From NCBI RefSeq assembly GCF_050753345.1, contig NZ_JBLZFX010000005.1:1-64000 (forward strand): a DNA stretch of 64,000 nucleotides. Direction: 5' to 3'. The notes under the pieces were generated by a model that was given only the letters and a program-made list of their open reading frames with translations, had not been told where the DNA came from and did not search any database. Below, in pieces: positions 50,166-57,986 of this stretch. Every line of letters starts with the position of its first letter. The stretch's first letter is position 1. The translations under genes and the position numbers were made by a program. The stretch is from Alkalinema pantanalense (GTDB lineage: Bacteria > Cyanobacteriota > Cyanobacteriia > Leptolyngbyales > Leptolyngbyaceae).

Positions 50166-50283
50166 TAGTCCGGACAGTTTTAAATCGACAACGGTAGAAT
50201 GCGGGTTTTAGCCCTCTCAGTGAGGTCGAATGCCAACGGTGGAATGCAGGTTTCAGCTTCCGTTCCAAAAAGTGTCCGGAGTA
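50166..50283. mobile_element. 114-bp IS630/mariner-type MITE flanked by TA
   Basis: The left end TAGTCCGGACAGTTTT (50166-50181) is inverted at the right, where the minus strand reads TACTCCGGACACTTTT from 50283. TA lies at both ends, the target duplication of IS630/Tc1-mariner transposons. Inside, the phrase CAACGGTAGAATGCGGGTTT occurs twice in slightly different form. It encodes nothing. Confidence 0.72.
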
Positions 50284-50404
50284 TTGCTCTAAAGACATTT
50301 TTTCTATTTATAAATTTTAAAAAATAGAAAACCAACTGTAGTATTGAGGTACCCACGGTCACAAAACAACTAACGAAACCTTCAGGTTATCAACGCTTCA
50401 GTCA

Positions 50405-50468
50405 TTAACGCTGACGTTCGCAACTGAGGATGTTAATGTATTAACCATTGGAATGCAAGTCATCATCG
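50405..50468 (-). pseudogene. truncated third copy of the 72-residue protein gene (3' end only)
   Basis: TTAACGCTGACGTTCGCAACTGAGGATG... corresponds to the last 22 codons of the gene at 52033-52251, and the stop codon position is the same. Several changes (TTAATGTATTAACC for TGATGTATTGCCC) have accumulated. Similarity ends near 50468, and no start or leader is left. Confidence 0.72.
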
Positions 50469-50535
50469 TTTGCCTTCTCGGAATCACCTACAGTAGACCA
50501 CTGTTGACAGGATAGCCCCGATCGCTCCTCCGGAT

Positions 50536-51113
50536 TCAAACCCCATCAATGTCAATATTTTCGTAGAGGGTCATGATTTCGACTTGTGCTTCTACGGTAT
50601 TCAATGACAGTGTAACCGTTGGATCACTGTACTCAGAAAGGAGCCATTGATTAGCGGCTGTCTTGACGTAGTGTTCTACGTGGATACTGTACTGATCGAT
50701 CAAGAGATATTCCCGGAAGCTATCGATCGATAGGCAGAGAATTTTTCACCGTGATCATAGTCTTGTGTGGATTTGGCTAGGACTTCAGCTAAAAAACAGG
50801 GATTTATCACAGTATCATTTCGCCCGGTTTGCAGTTGCAGCGGTTTTTCCACAACCATGACGTCAGGATAGGTGTAGAGGTTGCGATCGGGAATCCACAA
50901 GCGTTGGTCAGCACCAAAAATCCGGTAAGGTTTGCCTCGCAATGCAGATTTGAGCAGGGATGCTAGGTTAATTGCGATTTCATTGTGGTCTGGGGTTCCC
51001 CCGGTTATGGGAATAATGGCTCCATTGCGGTACTCACTGCGGGTTTCTGAAGCAAGCTCAAGGGCAAGATACTCATCGGGGGTGTAGATTTTGGATTCGA
51101 GAGCCTGAGTCAT
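50536..51113 (-). pseudogene. Uma2-family endonuclease gene, frameshifted
   Basis: From the ATG at 51113 the frame encodes MTQALESKIYTPDEYLALE, GGTPDHNEIAINLASLL, YPDVMVVEKPLQL and PCFLAEVLAKSTQDYDHGEKFSAYRSI, the Uma2 core with PD-(D/E)xK residues (PDVMV, EVL). It then shifts and stops at 50700. The next frame carries on with SFREYLLIDQYSIHVEHY through to a stop at 50536, as in full-length Uma2. The break is at CGATCGATAG: a third CGAT unit would restore the frame. The loss of one 4-bp unit explains it. Uma2 genes are abundant in cyanobacteria. Confidence 0.82.
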
Positions 51114-51276
51114 GGTTGATTCCCTTTTTCTGGGCTACATCGATCGATGTATCTCCTGCAATCCCAAAATTCGATTGTGTTTATGGGCCGTCCTCGTGTG
51201 GGTAAACTTACAGCGATCGCAGCTATGCCTGTTCAAGCTGTAAAAATCCTACAAAAAATTCACAGCCACCGGAGCA

Positions 51277-51609
51277 TTATGATAAAGCGAGCAACGATAA
51301 GTTCTCATCTTCATAAAATGATTTGATTGCATTAAAATCTTGACGTAATAAACTTTCAACTTGCAAAGTCGAACAGTTCCCTAAACGAAGCCAAATAACT
51401 TTGGGTGGACTCCCAAATAATAAGCTCAGATCGTGCATGTCTGCGTCTTTTGAGACAATCATCAAATCATTGTCTTTTGCATAATCCCAAACGATAGGAT
51501 CGACAGTTGCTTGCATGCCTATATCTCGAACGTGAAGTGAGTTTGGGAAAAGATCACTCAAACGGCTCGGTAGCTTGGGCGACAAGTTTTCATCAAACAG
51601 TAACTTCAT
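51277..51609 (-). CDS. DUF5615 PIN-like toxin
   Basis: The 110-residue protein begins MKLLFDENLSPKLPSRLSDLFPNSLHVRDIG and contains IWDYAKDNDLMIVSKDADMHDL. These are DUF5615 motifs with conserved Asp residues (FDEN, SKDADM) of a PIN-like ribonuclease fold. LFGSPPKVIWLRLGNCST follows as in the family. Its start overlaps the stop of the DUF433 antitoxin gene (ATGA at 51606-51609). Together they form a complete pair, unlike the broken one at 21175-21440. Confidence 0.87.
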   Translation of the reverse strand: MKLLFDENLSPKLPSRLSDLFPNSLHVRDIGMQATVDPIVWDYAKDNDLMIVSKDADMHDLSLLFGSPPKVIWLRLGNCSTLQVESLLRQDFNAIKSFYEDENLSLLALS

Positions 51610-51836
51610 GCAGATAAGGGCGCGATCATAACTCGACGCTCACGATCGGCCGCATAAGCAATACAAGCCTTTAAATCTTCTCGTGTCAAATCTGGAAAAT
51701 CATCGAGAATTTCTGCTTCGGTCATTTCGGAAGCCAGGTACTCAAGTACCTCATAAACTGTAATTCTTAAACCACGTACGCAGGGCTTCCCACCCCGTTT
51801 ATTCGGTTCAATTGTGATAAAGTTTCGGTAGTTCAT
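51606..51836 (-). CDS. DUF433 antitoxin
   Basis: From the ATG at 51836 the 76-residue protein reads MNYRNFITIEPNKRGGKPCVRGLRITVYEVLEYLASEMTEAEILDDF. RGGKPCVRG is the DUF433 signature, and a DLTREDLKACIAYAADRE helix follows. An in-frame start 11 codons upstream is less likely. It is translated just before its DUF5615 toxin and should bind and repress it. Confidence 0.87.
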   Translation of the reverse strand: MNYRNFITIEPNKRGGKPCVRGLRITVYEVLEYLASEMTEAEILDDFPDLTREDLKACIAYAADRERRVMIAPLSA

Positions 51837-51892
51837 AGTTGTAGTAAGTCGTAAATATCTATACTGCACCCAAAACTGAAGATCTTGGGCAG

Positions 51893-52097
51893 ACTGCTTT
51901 CAGTATAGCGTCTCTCCTAAACTAATATCTCCGCTCATAAAATGTTAAAAGTGGGAAAGCAACTGAAACATTGAGGAACCCACAGGCTACAGAACAACCT
52001 ACGCAACCTATGGGACACTCAGGTTTCAACCGTTAACGCTGACGTTCGCGACTGAGGATGCTGATGTATTGCCCGTCGGAATGCACGATCGGCATCG
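51893..52097. repeat. repeat copy without MITE (partner of 50135-50468)
   Basis: This stretch spans the spacer after the 72-residue protein gene and its last codons. It resembles 50135-50468 but lacks the 114-bp element; here a single TA stands where the element sits in the other copy (ACTAATATC). It therefore shows the empty target site. Confidence 0.62.
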
Positions 52098-52251
52098 GTT
52101 CACTCCAATGAAGCCTATCTGCGATGCGATGGGCATGCAGTTGATTAATCGTATCCTGTACGAACTCTGGATGACCGATTAAGTGGATCTGCAAGCGTTG
52201 TTTTCCATGTTGAACTGAACGATCATTCCGATCGCTAGAATCTTTCGCCAT
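52033..52251 (-). CDS. 72-residue unknown protein, copy B (leader-linked family)
   Basis: The ATG at 52251 follows AGGAGAAG and gives MAKDSSDRNDRSVQHGKQRLQIHLIGHPEFVQDTINQLH, then HWSEPMP and GQYISILSRERQR. It shares INQLH, W-S-x-PMP and QY-x-S with copy A at 14521-14739, and also the length. The N-terminus is more charged than in copy A. The fold is probably a small alpha/beta unit. Function unknown. It lies between a DUF433/DUF5615 pair and a radical SAM gene and is preceded by the conserved leader. Confidence 0.75.
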   Translation of the reverse strand: MAKDSSDRNDRSVQHGKQRLQIHLIGHPEFVQDTINQLHAHRIADRLHWSEPMPIVHSDGQYISILSRERQR

Positions 52252-52586
52252 AATTGAGCTTCTCCTGTTGTGCATCGGAAGAAAGCCCAAAAATTTAGAG
52301 CCACCCCGTTTGACATCACAAACAAGAGTGGCTCGATCGAATGTTAAAATTCTCAACAAGCCGCCTTGCTGGTTACGCAGCGAGGGGGAATAGCTACTTG
52401 GGGTTGTGGCTGCAATCCCAGGTAGTGGCCTAAATTTTCGGGAACCTAACGACCCCACGCCTCATAACAAACCGTCTCGCGAAAGAAGGATGTCCATGGC
52501 GATCGCTATGAAAAACCAGCCTACGGACAACTAGCTGCGCTGTCAATCCGTAGGCTAAAAAATCGATCGGTATCATCTAGCACCCG
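52252..52586 (-). promoter_or_regulatory. conserved structured leader of the 72-residue protein, copy B
   Basis: Blocks shared with copy A occur in the same order: GAATGTTAAAAT near the gene, GCTATGAAAAACCAGCCTA (52505-52523) and GCTGTCAATCCGTA (52539-52552). The tall hairpin has arms 52394-52406 and 52413-52425. The long-range stem joins GCTGGTT (52368-52374) to AACCAGC (52514-52520). A hairpin GAGCCAC with GTGGCTC (52298-52334) followed by a T-rich run lies before the gene. At the far end, TCCGTAGGCT and AGCCTACGGA can also form a 10-bp stem in this copy. Confidence 0.6.
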
Positions 52587-52651
52587 TATCTCTGACTCTA
52601 ATCCCGCTAAGCTGCCAGAAATCTCCTTCCAGGCACCCCAACAGCTTCCCG

Positions 52652-54262
52652 TCAGACAACCGCCTTTTCCAATACGGCATTCTCCGCATAACCAGTTGTC
52701 TGCGGCGTGGTTCGCTCGCTCGTCATTGGGTCAAACCCCAACTGCGCCGTAATCCGTTCCCGCGCCAACTCCCGATATTCCCAAAAATGTTCCCCCGCCG
52801 CACAAGCCCCCAAATAGGTCGTTACTAGCTGCGGTTGCTGCCAGCAAATCTGCCACAATTGCCGCCAAAATTGTCCCCGAATTTCCCGCCGTTGCCACCC
52901 TTGTAACCAGAAAAGATTGACCATTAAGCGCAACCGTCGATCGAGGGGCAAAAGCGCCGTGTGCCTCAACACCGGATTGGGATTAATTCGTAAACAATGC
53001 TCTAAACAACGCTTGAGATAGGTGGGCGGATCATACATCCTCCAAAGCGCCTCCAAATATTCCTGGGCAATCTCCGCGATCGGGCGCGTCGGCACAAAAT
53101 TCATCAAGCAATTTTGATCCCCCGTTTCTTCGCCACCTGTCCCTTCCCGCAGACGATTTTCCCGTTTCAAGCGCTGCCACAATTCCGTATTCGGCGGTGC
53201 CTGCAAAATGCCTAACATCGGTTGAGGAATCGTTGTTTCCTCCACAAATTGCGTAATGCGTTGCCCTGCCCCCGCCGTTTCCCCATCAAAGCCAATAATG
53301 AACCCAGCATAGATGAACAACCCAGCATCATTAATCGTTTGACAGGCTTGCACCAACGGGCTTCGCATATTTTGAAACTTGCGCGTCACCTTCAAGCTTT
53401 CTTCATCGGGCGTTTCAATGCCTAGGAAAACGCCATAAAAACCCGCCTGACGCATTAAAGCTAATAGCTCAGCATCCTCTGCCAGGTTCAAAGAAGCCTC
53501 TGTCCAGAAACTGAATGGATAACGGTGTTTTTCCATCCAAGGAATCAGTTCCCGTAACAACCGTTTCACGTTGCGTTGATTGCCAATGAAGTTATCATCA
53601 ACAATGAATACAGATCCCCGCCAGCCTAAATCGTACAGTCGTTGCAGTTCCGCGATCGTCTGTTGGGGTTCCTTCGTTCTCGACTTACGACCATACAGCG
53701 CCGTAATATCGCAAAATTCGCATTGGAACGGACAGCCACGGGAAAATTGAATCGCCATCATTAAGTAGGCATCCCGTTTCAGTAAATCAAACCGAGGCAA
53801 AGGACTGGTCGTAACGTCTGGCTTTTCCGACGCTCGAAAAATCCCTTCCTCTGCTCCCGATTCTAAGGCAGCCAAAAACTGAGGAATGGTAATTTCGCCC
53901 TCGTCTAAAATTAAATAATGGGCACCCGCTGCCTGGGCTGGTTCTGGTACCGATGTGGGATAGGGGCCACCCACGGCCACTTTTTTGCCCAGGGCCACAG
54001 CTTTACGAATCTGCGCAACAAAATCATCCTTCTGCGCCCACATCGCCGAAATAATCACCAAATCACACCAAGCCCAGTCCTGCTCCGTATCTTCGCTAAC
54101 GTTACGATCGTAAAATCGAATTTCCCAATCCTGGGGTAACAACGCAGCAATTGTGATAATACCAAGGGGCGGAATCTTTGCTTTCAATCCTGCTAGCTTC
54201 AGAAATGCATCATAGGACCAAAAGGTTTGAGGAAACTTAGGATACAGTAATAACGCTTTCAT
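52652..54262 (-). CDS. B12-binding-domain radical SAM protein (DUF4070 type)
   Basis: The 536-residue protein from the ATG at 54262 (MKALLLYPKFPQTFWSYDAFLKLAGLKAKIPPLGIITIAAL) has an N-terminal cobalamin-binding-like domain (about 1-140). The radical SAM cluster site is C-x3-C-x2-C in SRGCPFQCEFCDI. Further motifs are VFIVDDNFIGN, GIETPDEESLK and FIIGFDGETAG. The C-terminal part with LQAPPNTELWQRLKRENRL and YEYLEALWRMYDPPTYLKR-like helices is the DUF4070 region seen in hopanoid C-3 methylase-like enzymes. Substrate is unknown. Its stop is 66 nt before the copy B leader, on the same strand. Confidence 0.88.
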   Translation of the reverse strand: MKALLLYPKFPQTFWSYDAFLKLAGLKAKIPPLGIITIAALLPQDWEIRFYDRNVSEDTEQDWAWCDLVIISAMWAQKDDFVAQIRKAVALGKKVAVGGPYPTSVPEPAQAAGAHYLILDEGEITIPQFLAALESGAEEGIFRASEKPDVTTSPLPRFDLLKRDAYLMMAIQFSRGCPFQCEFCDITALYGRKSRTKEPQQTIAELQRLYDLGWRGSVFIVDDNFIGNQRNVKRLLRELIPWMEKHRYPFSFWTEASLNLAEDAELLALMRQAGFYGVFLGIETPDEESLKVTRKFQNMRSPLVQACQTINDAGLFIYAGFIIGFDGETAGAGQRITQFVEETTIPQPMLGILQAPPNTELWQRLKRENRLREGTGGEETGDQNCLMNFVPTRPIAEIAQEYLEALWRMYDPPTYLKRCLEHCLRINPNPVLRHTALLPLDRRLRLMVNLFWLQGWQRREIRGQFWRQLWQICWQQPQLVTTYLGACAAGEHFWEYRELARERITAQLGFDPMTSERTTPQTTGYAENAVLEKAVV

Positions 54263-54271
54263 AGAGCACAT

Positions 54272-54945
54272 GAATGAGTTTTGAATGATGCTTCAAACAA
54301 CGTAAAATGCAATGCAGCTATGATCGTCTATTTAAATTTAGAAATAAACGATGACTAAACTAGATTTAGCGAAAAAAACGCTGAAAATCGATCCAATTAA
54401 AAATCGATCCAATTAATTCAAACAAATCAAAAAAGCTAACTGTCACCCTCACATCACTTAAAGAGGGTTCCTATTCAAATGCCAAGGGCTCAAAAACCAT
54501 ACAAGTCAGGCAAGAACCAACCAAATCCCAGCCCCAGACAACCGTAAAAATCCAGCCTTAGCAAACCCCAAACTCACATACAAGCAGCAAGTGCAAGCAG
54601 CCCGTGGAATGTGGATGAGATAGCAGACCTATTGATAACAGGCGATTGGTAGCAGACCACAGACTGCAAACAGGAGACCACTGGATGTAATGCGTGTATC
54701 CGGAGTGAGCCTATCTGAAGTGTGTATACCCATAATGAGCAATGAGCGTACCTACAATGAGCGTATCTAGACGGAACAGATCTAGACGGAACGTATCTTT
54801 ACGGTTATGTCGTCATACGTTTAGTTCTAATACGTTTCCACGATCGTCGCGATTAAACGCAACAAAAGATCAAACTAATTTATTCAACGCAAAATCATTA
54901 TTCGCGAAATAATGATTTCCCATGGCTACCTTTCAATCATTGCCC
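54272..54945. other. 674-bp spacer with short repeats
   Basis: No supported gene. It contains the tandem phrase AAATCGATCCAATTAA (about 54378-54416) and repeated TCTAGACGGAAC and GAGCGTA words at 54735-54800. The promoter of the radical SAM gene should be at its left end. Confidence 0.5.
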
Positions 54946-55998
54946 TTAGCGAATTCGAACAAAGCCTGCTTGCTCCAATAACTCTTGGCCCTGTCCACTT
55001 AGCAATAGATTGGCATAGGCTTGCCCTGCTTGCTGCGATCGTTGCCCATCCTGCTTAAACACCACATATAAATTCCGCGTTAATGGATAATCCCCATTCT
55101 GGAACGCTGGATGGTTTAATTGATTCCGCTGCCTAGGACATTGGCTGCTATCAATCAGAGGGTCTCGATAGGGGAGCACAAATTGTCCTGCTGTGCGACC
55201 GATCGGTAACGGTTTGATGGTGCATTGGGGTACCACCTCCGGCGCAGACGCAAAATAAATGCTGCCCGGTGTTGCACCTAACCGTTGTAGCGCTTGGGTC
55301 GTCGTTTCCACAAACTGTACCCCTGAACCAAAATTTCCCCCGCCTAATACCGATTCAATAAAGAGATCCACGGTCCCCCCTGACCCTGGCTTCCGCGAAA
55401 ATGGCACGATCGGAATATTAGGCCCCCCCAACTGCTGCCAATTGGTGCGTTGCCCGGTGTAAATCCCCCGCAACTGCTCCAGCGTCAGCCCTGGAATATT
55501 CAGGCTGGGATTGACCGCCACCGCCAACCCGTCGATCGCAACTGGAATTTCGGTCAAATTCAGTCCCAATTGTTGCGCTTGTTGTTGTTCCTTAGCAGTC
55601 AAAGGCCGAGATGTTTGGGCAAACTCGATTTGGCGATTCAACAACATCTTGATGCCGCTGCTAGTGCTGGCCGCTTCTCCCACCGGATTGACGTAACTGA
55701 GCCGAAATTCAGATCGGGCTGTCTGAACTGCGGAATCCACCGAAAGACGAATCGGTGCCCAGGACGTGCTGCCTCCGTAGCGGAACTGTCCCGATGGCAC
55801 GTCCTTCACCGCACTCAAAGGCTGATTATTACTCCCACTATTGCTCCCTGTGTTGGGGTTGGAATTGCTGCCATTTTGAAAAACCTGTCCAATGTTCTGA
55901 CCGGATTTTTGCGTGAACCACCAGATTCCCCCCCCCACAACGCCCACTGTAACCAAGAGTGCGCCAAGTAATGCAGGGACATCATTTTTCTGGGACAT
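54946..55998 (-). CDS. PstS-like phosphate-binding protein (membrane-anchored)
   Basis: The 350-residue protein has one N-terminal membrane segment (VPALLGALLVTVGVVGGGIWWF) and a Ser/Asn/Gly-rich linker, then a periplasmic-binding-protein fold. FRYGGSTSWAPIRLSVDSAVQ, IEFAQTSRPLTAKEQQQA and FSRKPGSGGTVDLFIESVL correspond to the phosphate-binding loops of PstS/SphX-type proteins. The C-terminal LYVVFKQDGQRSQQAGQAYANLLLSGQGQELL fits too. No pst transporter genes are adjacent, so it may act as a separate phosphate sensor or scavenger. A Pho box was not recognised in the 500-bp region upstream. Confidence 0.85.
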   Translation of the reverse strand: MSQKNDVPALLGALLVTVGVVGGGIWWFTQKSGQNIGQVFQNGSNSNPNTGSNSGSNNQPLSAVKDVPSGQFRYGGSTSWAPIRLSVDSAVQTARSEFRLSYVNPVGEAASTSSGIKMLLNRQIEFAQTSRPLTAKEQQQAQQLGLNLTEIPVAIDGLAVAVNPSLNIPGLTLEQLRGIYTGQRTNWQQLGGPNIPIVPFSRKPGSGGTVDLFIESVLGGGNFGSGVQFVETTTQALQRLGATPGSIYFASAPEVVPQCTIKPLPIGRTAGQFVLPYRDPLIDSSQCPRQRNQLNHPAFQNGDYPLTRNLYVVFKQDGQRSQQAGQAYANLLLSGQGQELLEQAGFVRIR

Positions 55999-56454
55999 AG
56001 GTCAACCTATCTGACAAATTTGCAACAACTTTGGCCCAAGAGACCTATAAGCCAACTTTCTTAGACCAGTTTAGACAAAGGATCGGCAAGATTTAGATAA
56101 GGTTTAGATAAGGCCGAGCGAGAAACAGTTTTATTGTATCGGGAGAATCTTAATTTGCTCCAACTCCTAGAAATTCTGCTATTACAATCTATCTGCCATT
56201 GCATACTCTCACGCCGTAGTGGATAGATTCTAGACAACCCAACATGCCAGATAAGATAGACAGACAGGTGGATAAAAATATGGATCAATATATAGATGCA
56301 TAAATGAATGTAAAGATAGATAGTGAAATAATGAGTTTTACAAAAAAGTAAAAATGATTACGATCGTGCTTAAAGAATTACAGTAAAGCACGCTTGTCAG
56401 CCTTCTGAACTGTCATACTAAAAATGTCCCACTATCGCTACGGCTATCGCTACA
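55999..56454. other. spacer between divergent PstS-like and SH3 genes
   Basis: About 450 bp, A+T-rich, with low-complexity GATAGATAGACAGACAGG-type repeats at about 56240-56325. No gene is supported. Confidence 0.5.
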
Positions 56455-56496
56455 CAGCTATTGCTACCCAGCTATTGCTACCCAGCTATTGCTACA
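56455..56496. repeat. tandem 15-bp repeat, almost three copies
   Basis: CAGCTATTGCTACCC at 56455-56469 and 56470-56484, then a partial copy to 56496, ending 16 bases before the start of the SH3 gene. More diverged CTATCGCTAC copies precede it. Confidence 0.88.
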
Positions 56497-56512
56497 TGAG
56501 GGGCATTACCGT

Positions 56513-56977
56513 ATGGCACACCATCGTCTATTCCATCATCGATCGTCGGATTTTTTGATTCCTGCATTTCTCTTGGGCGTTCCCACTATTGTGCTCCTAG
56601 GATTGTTGTATAGCCAGAACATTGGACGCGGTGGGTCACTGTTTGAAATGATGAACCGTCCCAACCCATCCCAAGCTCCAACGCTGGTCAATCGTCCGAC
56701 AGGTAGTAGTACGCAAACGGGGCTGACGACTCCAGCCGTTGCTCCAAAAACCGTAACGACTTCTCCGCTTACCCACCGCACCATCTGTCACGCCGGAGTG
56801 AATGGTCTGAATTTACGGCAAGCACCAGGATTTACAACGCCGATCGTTGTGATTCCCTGTGGTCAAGCAGTCAGTGTCACTGGAAATCCGGTGTGGAAGC
56901 AAAATGAACAGTGGTCGCCCGTAACCTATGGCACTCGCCAAGGTTGGTCAGCAACGCGGCTGTTACAAAAACTGTAA
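56513..56977 (+). CDS. membrane-anchored bacterial SH3-domain protein
   Basis: From the ATG at 56513 the 154-residue protein has a His-rich start, one membrane segment (FLIPAFLLGVPTIVLLGLLY), a Pro/Thr-rich linker and a C-terminal SH3b domain. The SH3b is seen in GVNGLNLRQAPGFTTPIVVIPCGQAVSV and WSPVTYGTRQGWSATRLL. Such domains often bind peptidoglycan or other cell-envelope ligands. A TTG eight codons upstream is less likely. The protein would expose its SH3 domain to the periplasm. Partner genes are not evident. Confidence 0.78.
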   Translation: MAHHRLFHHRSSDFLIPAFLLGVPTIVLLGLLYSQNIGRGGSLFEMMNRPNPSQAPTLVNRPTGSSTQTGLTTPAVAPKTVTTSPLTHRTICHAGVNGLNLRQAPGFTTPIVVIPCGQAVSVTGNPVWKQNEQWSPVTYGTRQGWSATRLLQKL

Positions 56978-57059
56978 TTGCCCGGAGACAAAGCGATCGG
57001 TCTAAAAGTAGGAAGCTGGATAAAAATAGGAAACTGGCAGGGCATCAGGCTAATGCTAG

Positions 57060-57701
57060 TTATCCAGCTTCTTTCTCTGCGGCTGGAGTGAGTTGCCGGA
57101 AGTTGAATTGATTGACGCCAGGATGGCAGGTGACGCAACTACTCAGGTTCACTTTTTTGGGGAGATTCACGCGGGGATGGAGCGCTTTGAAGTAGCGCGA
57201 ATCTTGCAGTCGGTAGGGAGTTTGCTCGTCATCGGCTTTGGGTCGGGAATAGGCTTTTAGGTAATTCCAAAGAATGCGACGGTTGGGATCTCGGGGAGGC
57301 TCGATCGTCACACCATAGTGTTGCGGATCCTGAACCAGCACCTGCCAAGTTTGGGTCGGCATCACCGCTGGGGGCAGTGCAATATGACAACTGGCACAAT
57401 TTTCTAGATAGAGTTCTTGACCCAGTTGCAAATTGGCGGGAACAGGATCGATCGTGCCAATTTCTGTGGTGCTAATTTCTGCGCTGCTAATGGTTGACCC
57501 CGTGGGCAGAACAACTTGAGAAGGCTGCACTGTTAACTTCTGCGGCTCAAAGGCTTGTGCCAAACCGATCCCCATCAAGATCGTAAACATCATAATCAGC
57601 AACATTAGCCCAATCACCGCAGATTTCCGGCGCGTATGGGGTCGAGTACGGCGCTGGGGAATGTCAGGAATCGATCGCTCAACGGGGAAAGATTTTCGCA
57701 T
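57060..57701 (-). CDS. dihaem cytochrome c
   Basis: The 213-residue protein has a cytosolic Arg-rich start, one membrane segment (SAVIGLMLLIMMFTILMGIGLAQAF) and two haem c sites: ENCASCHIALPP and LSSCVTCHPGV. PPAVMPTQTW and PRDPNRRILWNYLKAYSRP are in the region between. This matches small cyanobacterial dihaem c-type cytochromes (DHC type), which transfer electrons on the lumenal or periplasmic side. The partner proteins are unknown. The C-terminus after the second haem is short and ends in AAEKEAG. It converges with the SH3 gene. Confidence 0.85.
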   Translation of the reverse strand: MRKSFPVERSIPDIPQRRTRPHTRRKSAVIGLMLLIMMFTILMGIGLAQAFEPQKLTVQPSQVVLPTGSTISSAEISTTEIGTIDPVPANLQLGQELYLENCASCHIALPPAVMPTQTWQVLVQDPQHYGVTIEPPRDPNRRILWNYLKAYSRPKADDEQTPYRLQDSRYFKALHPRVNLPKKVNLSSCVTCHPGVNQFNFRQLTPAAEKEAG

Positions 57702-57986
57702 AGGGTCTTCACAAATCAGAAATCTATCTAGACAATTGAGTCTAACTGCTTATGGTAAAGGTTCCCGTTACAATCAACGGGAGACACGGGGAAAAGGAGC
57801 ACCGTCATCAAGGCGATCGGGTTCAGTCGAAGCCAGTCGTAGACAACCGCAGACCTAATCCAACGTCAGGAGCATAGCCAAAGCTGATTGCGGCGATCGC
57901 AAAGCTGGAAATATTTTTACCATTCCCTGACTTTAGCGAAAACCCGTACAACTTCTTCGCTTCTTTTGTTTCAGGAGAGGACTGGA

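Larger units (their letters stand above)
50135..50468. repeat. diverged repeat copy, interrupted by the 114-bp MITE
   Basis: From TTTAGTATAACGTTCCCTCTAA (50140) to about 50468 the DNA resembles 51893-52097, where the other copy reads TTCAGTATAGCGTCTCTCCTAA without the MITE. Matching phrases include CATTGAGG(A)ACCCAC and ACGCTGACGTTCGC. Confidence 0.65.
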
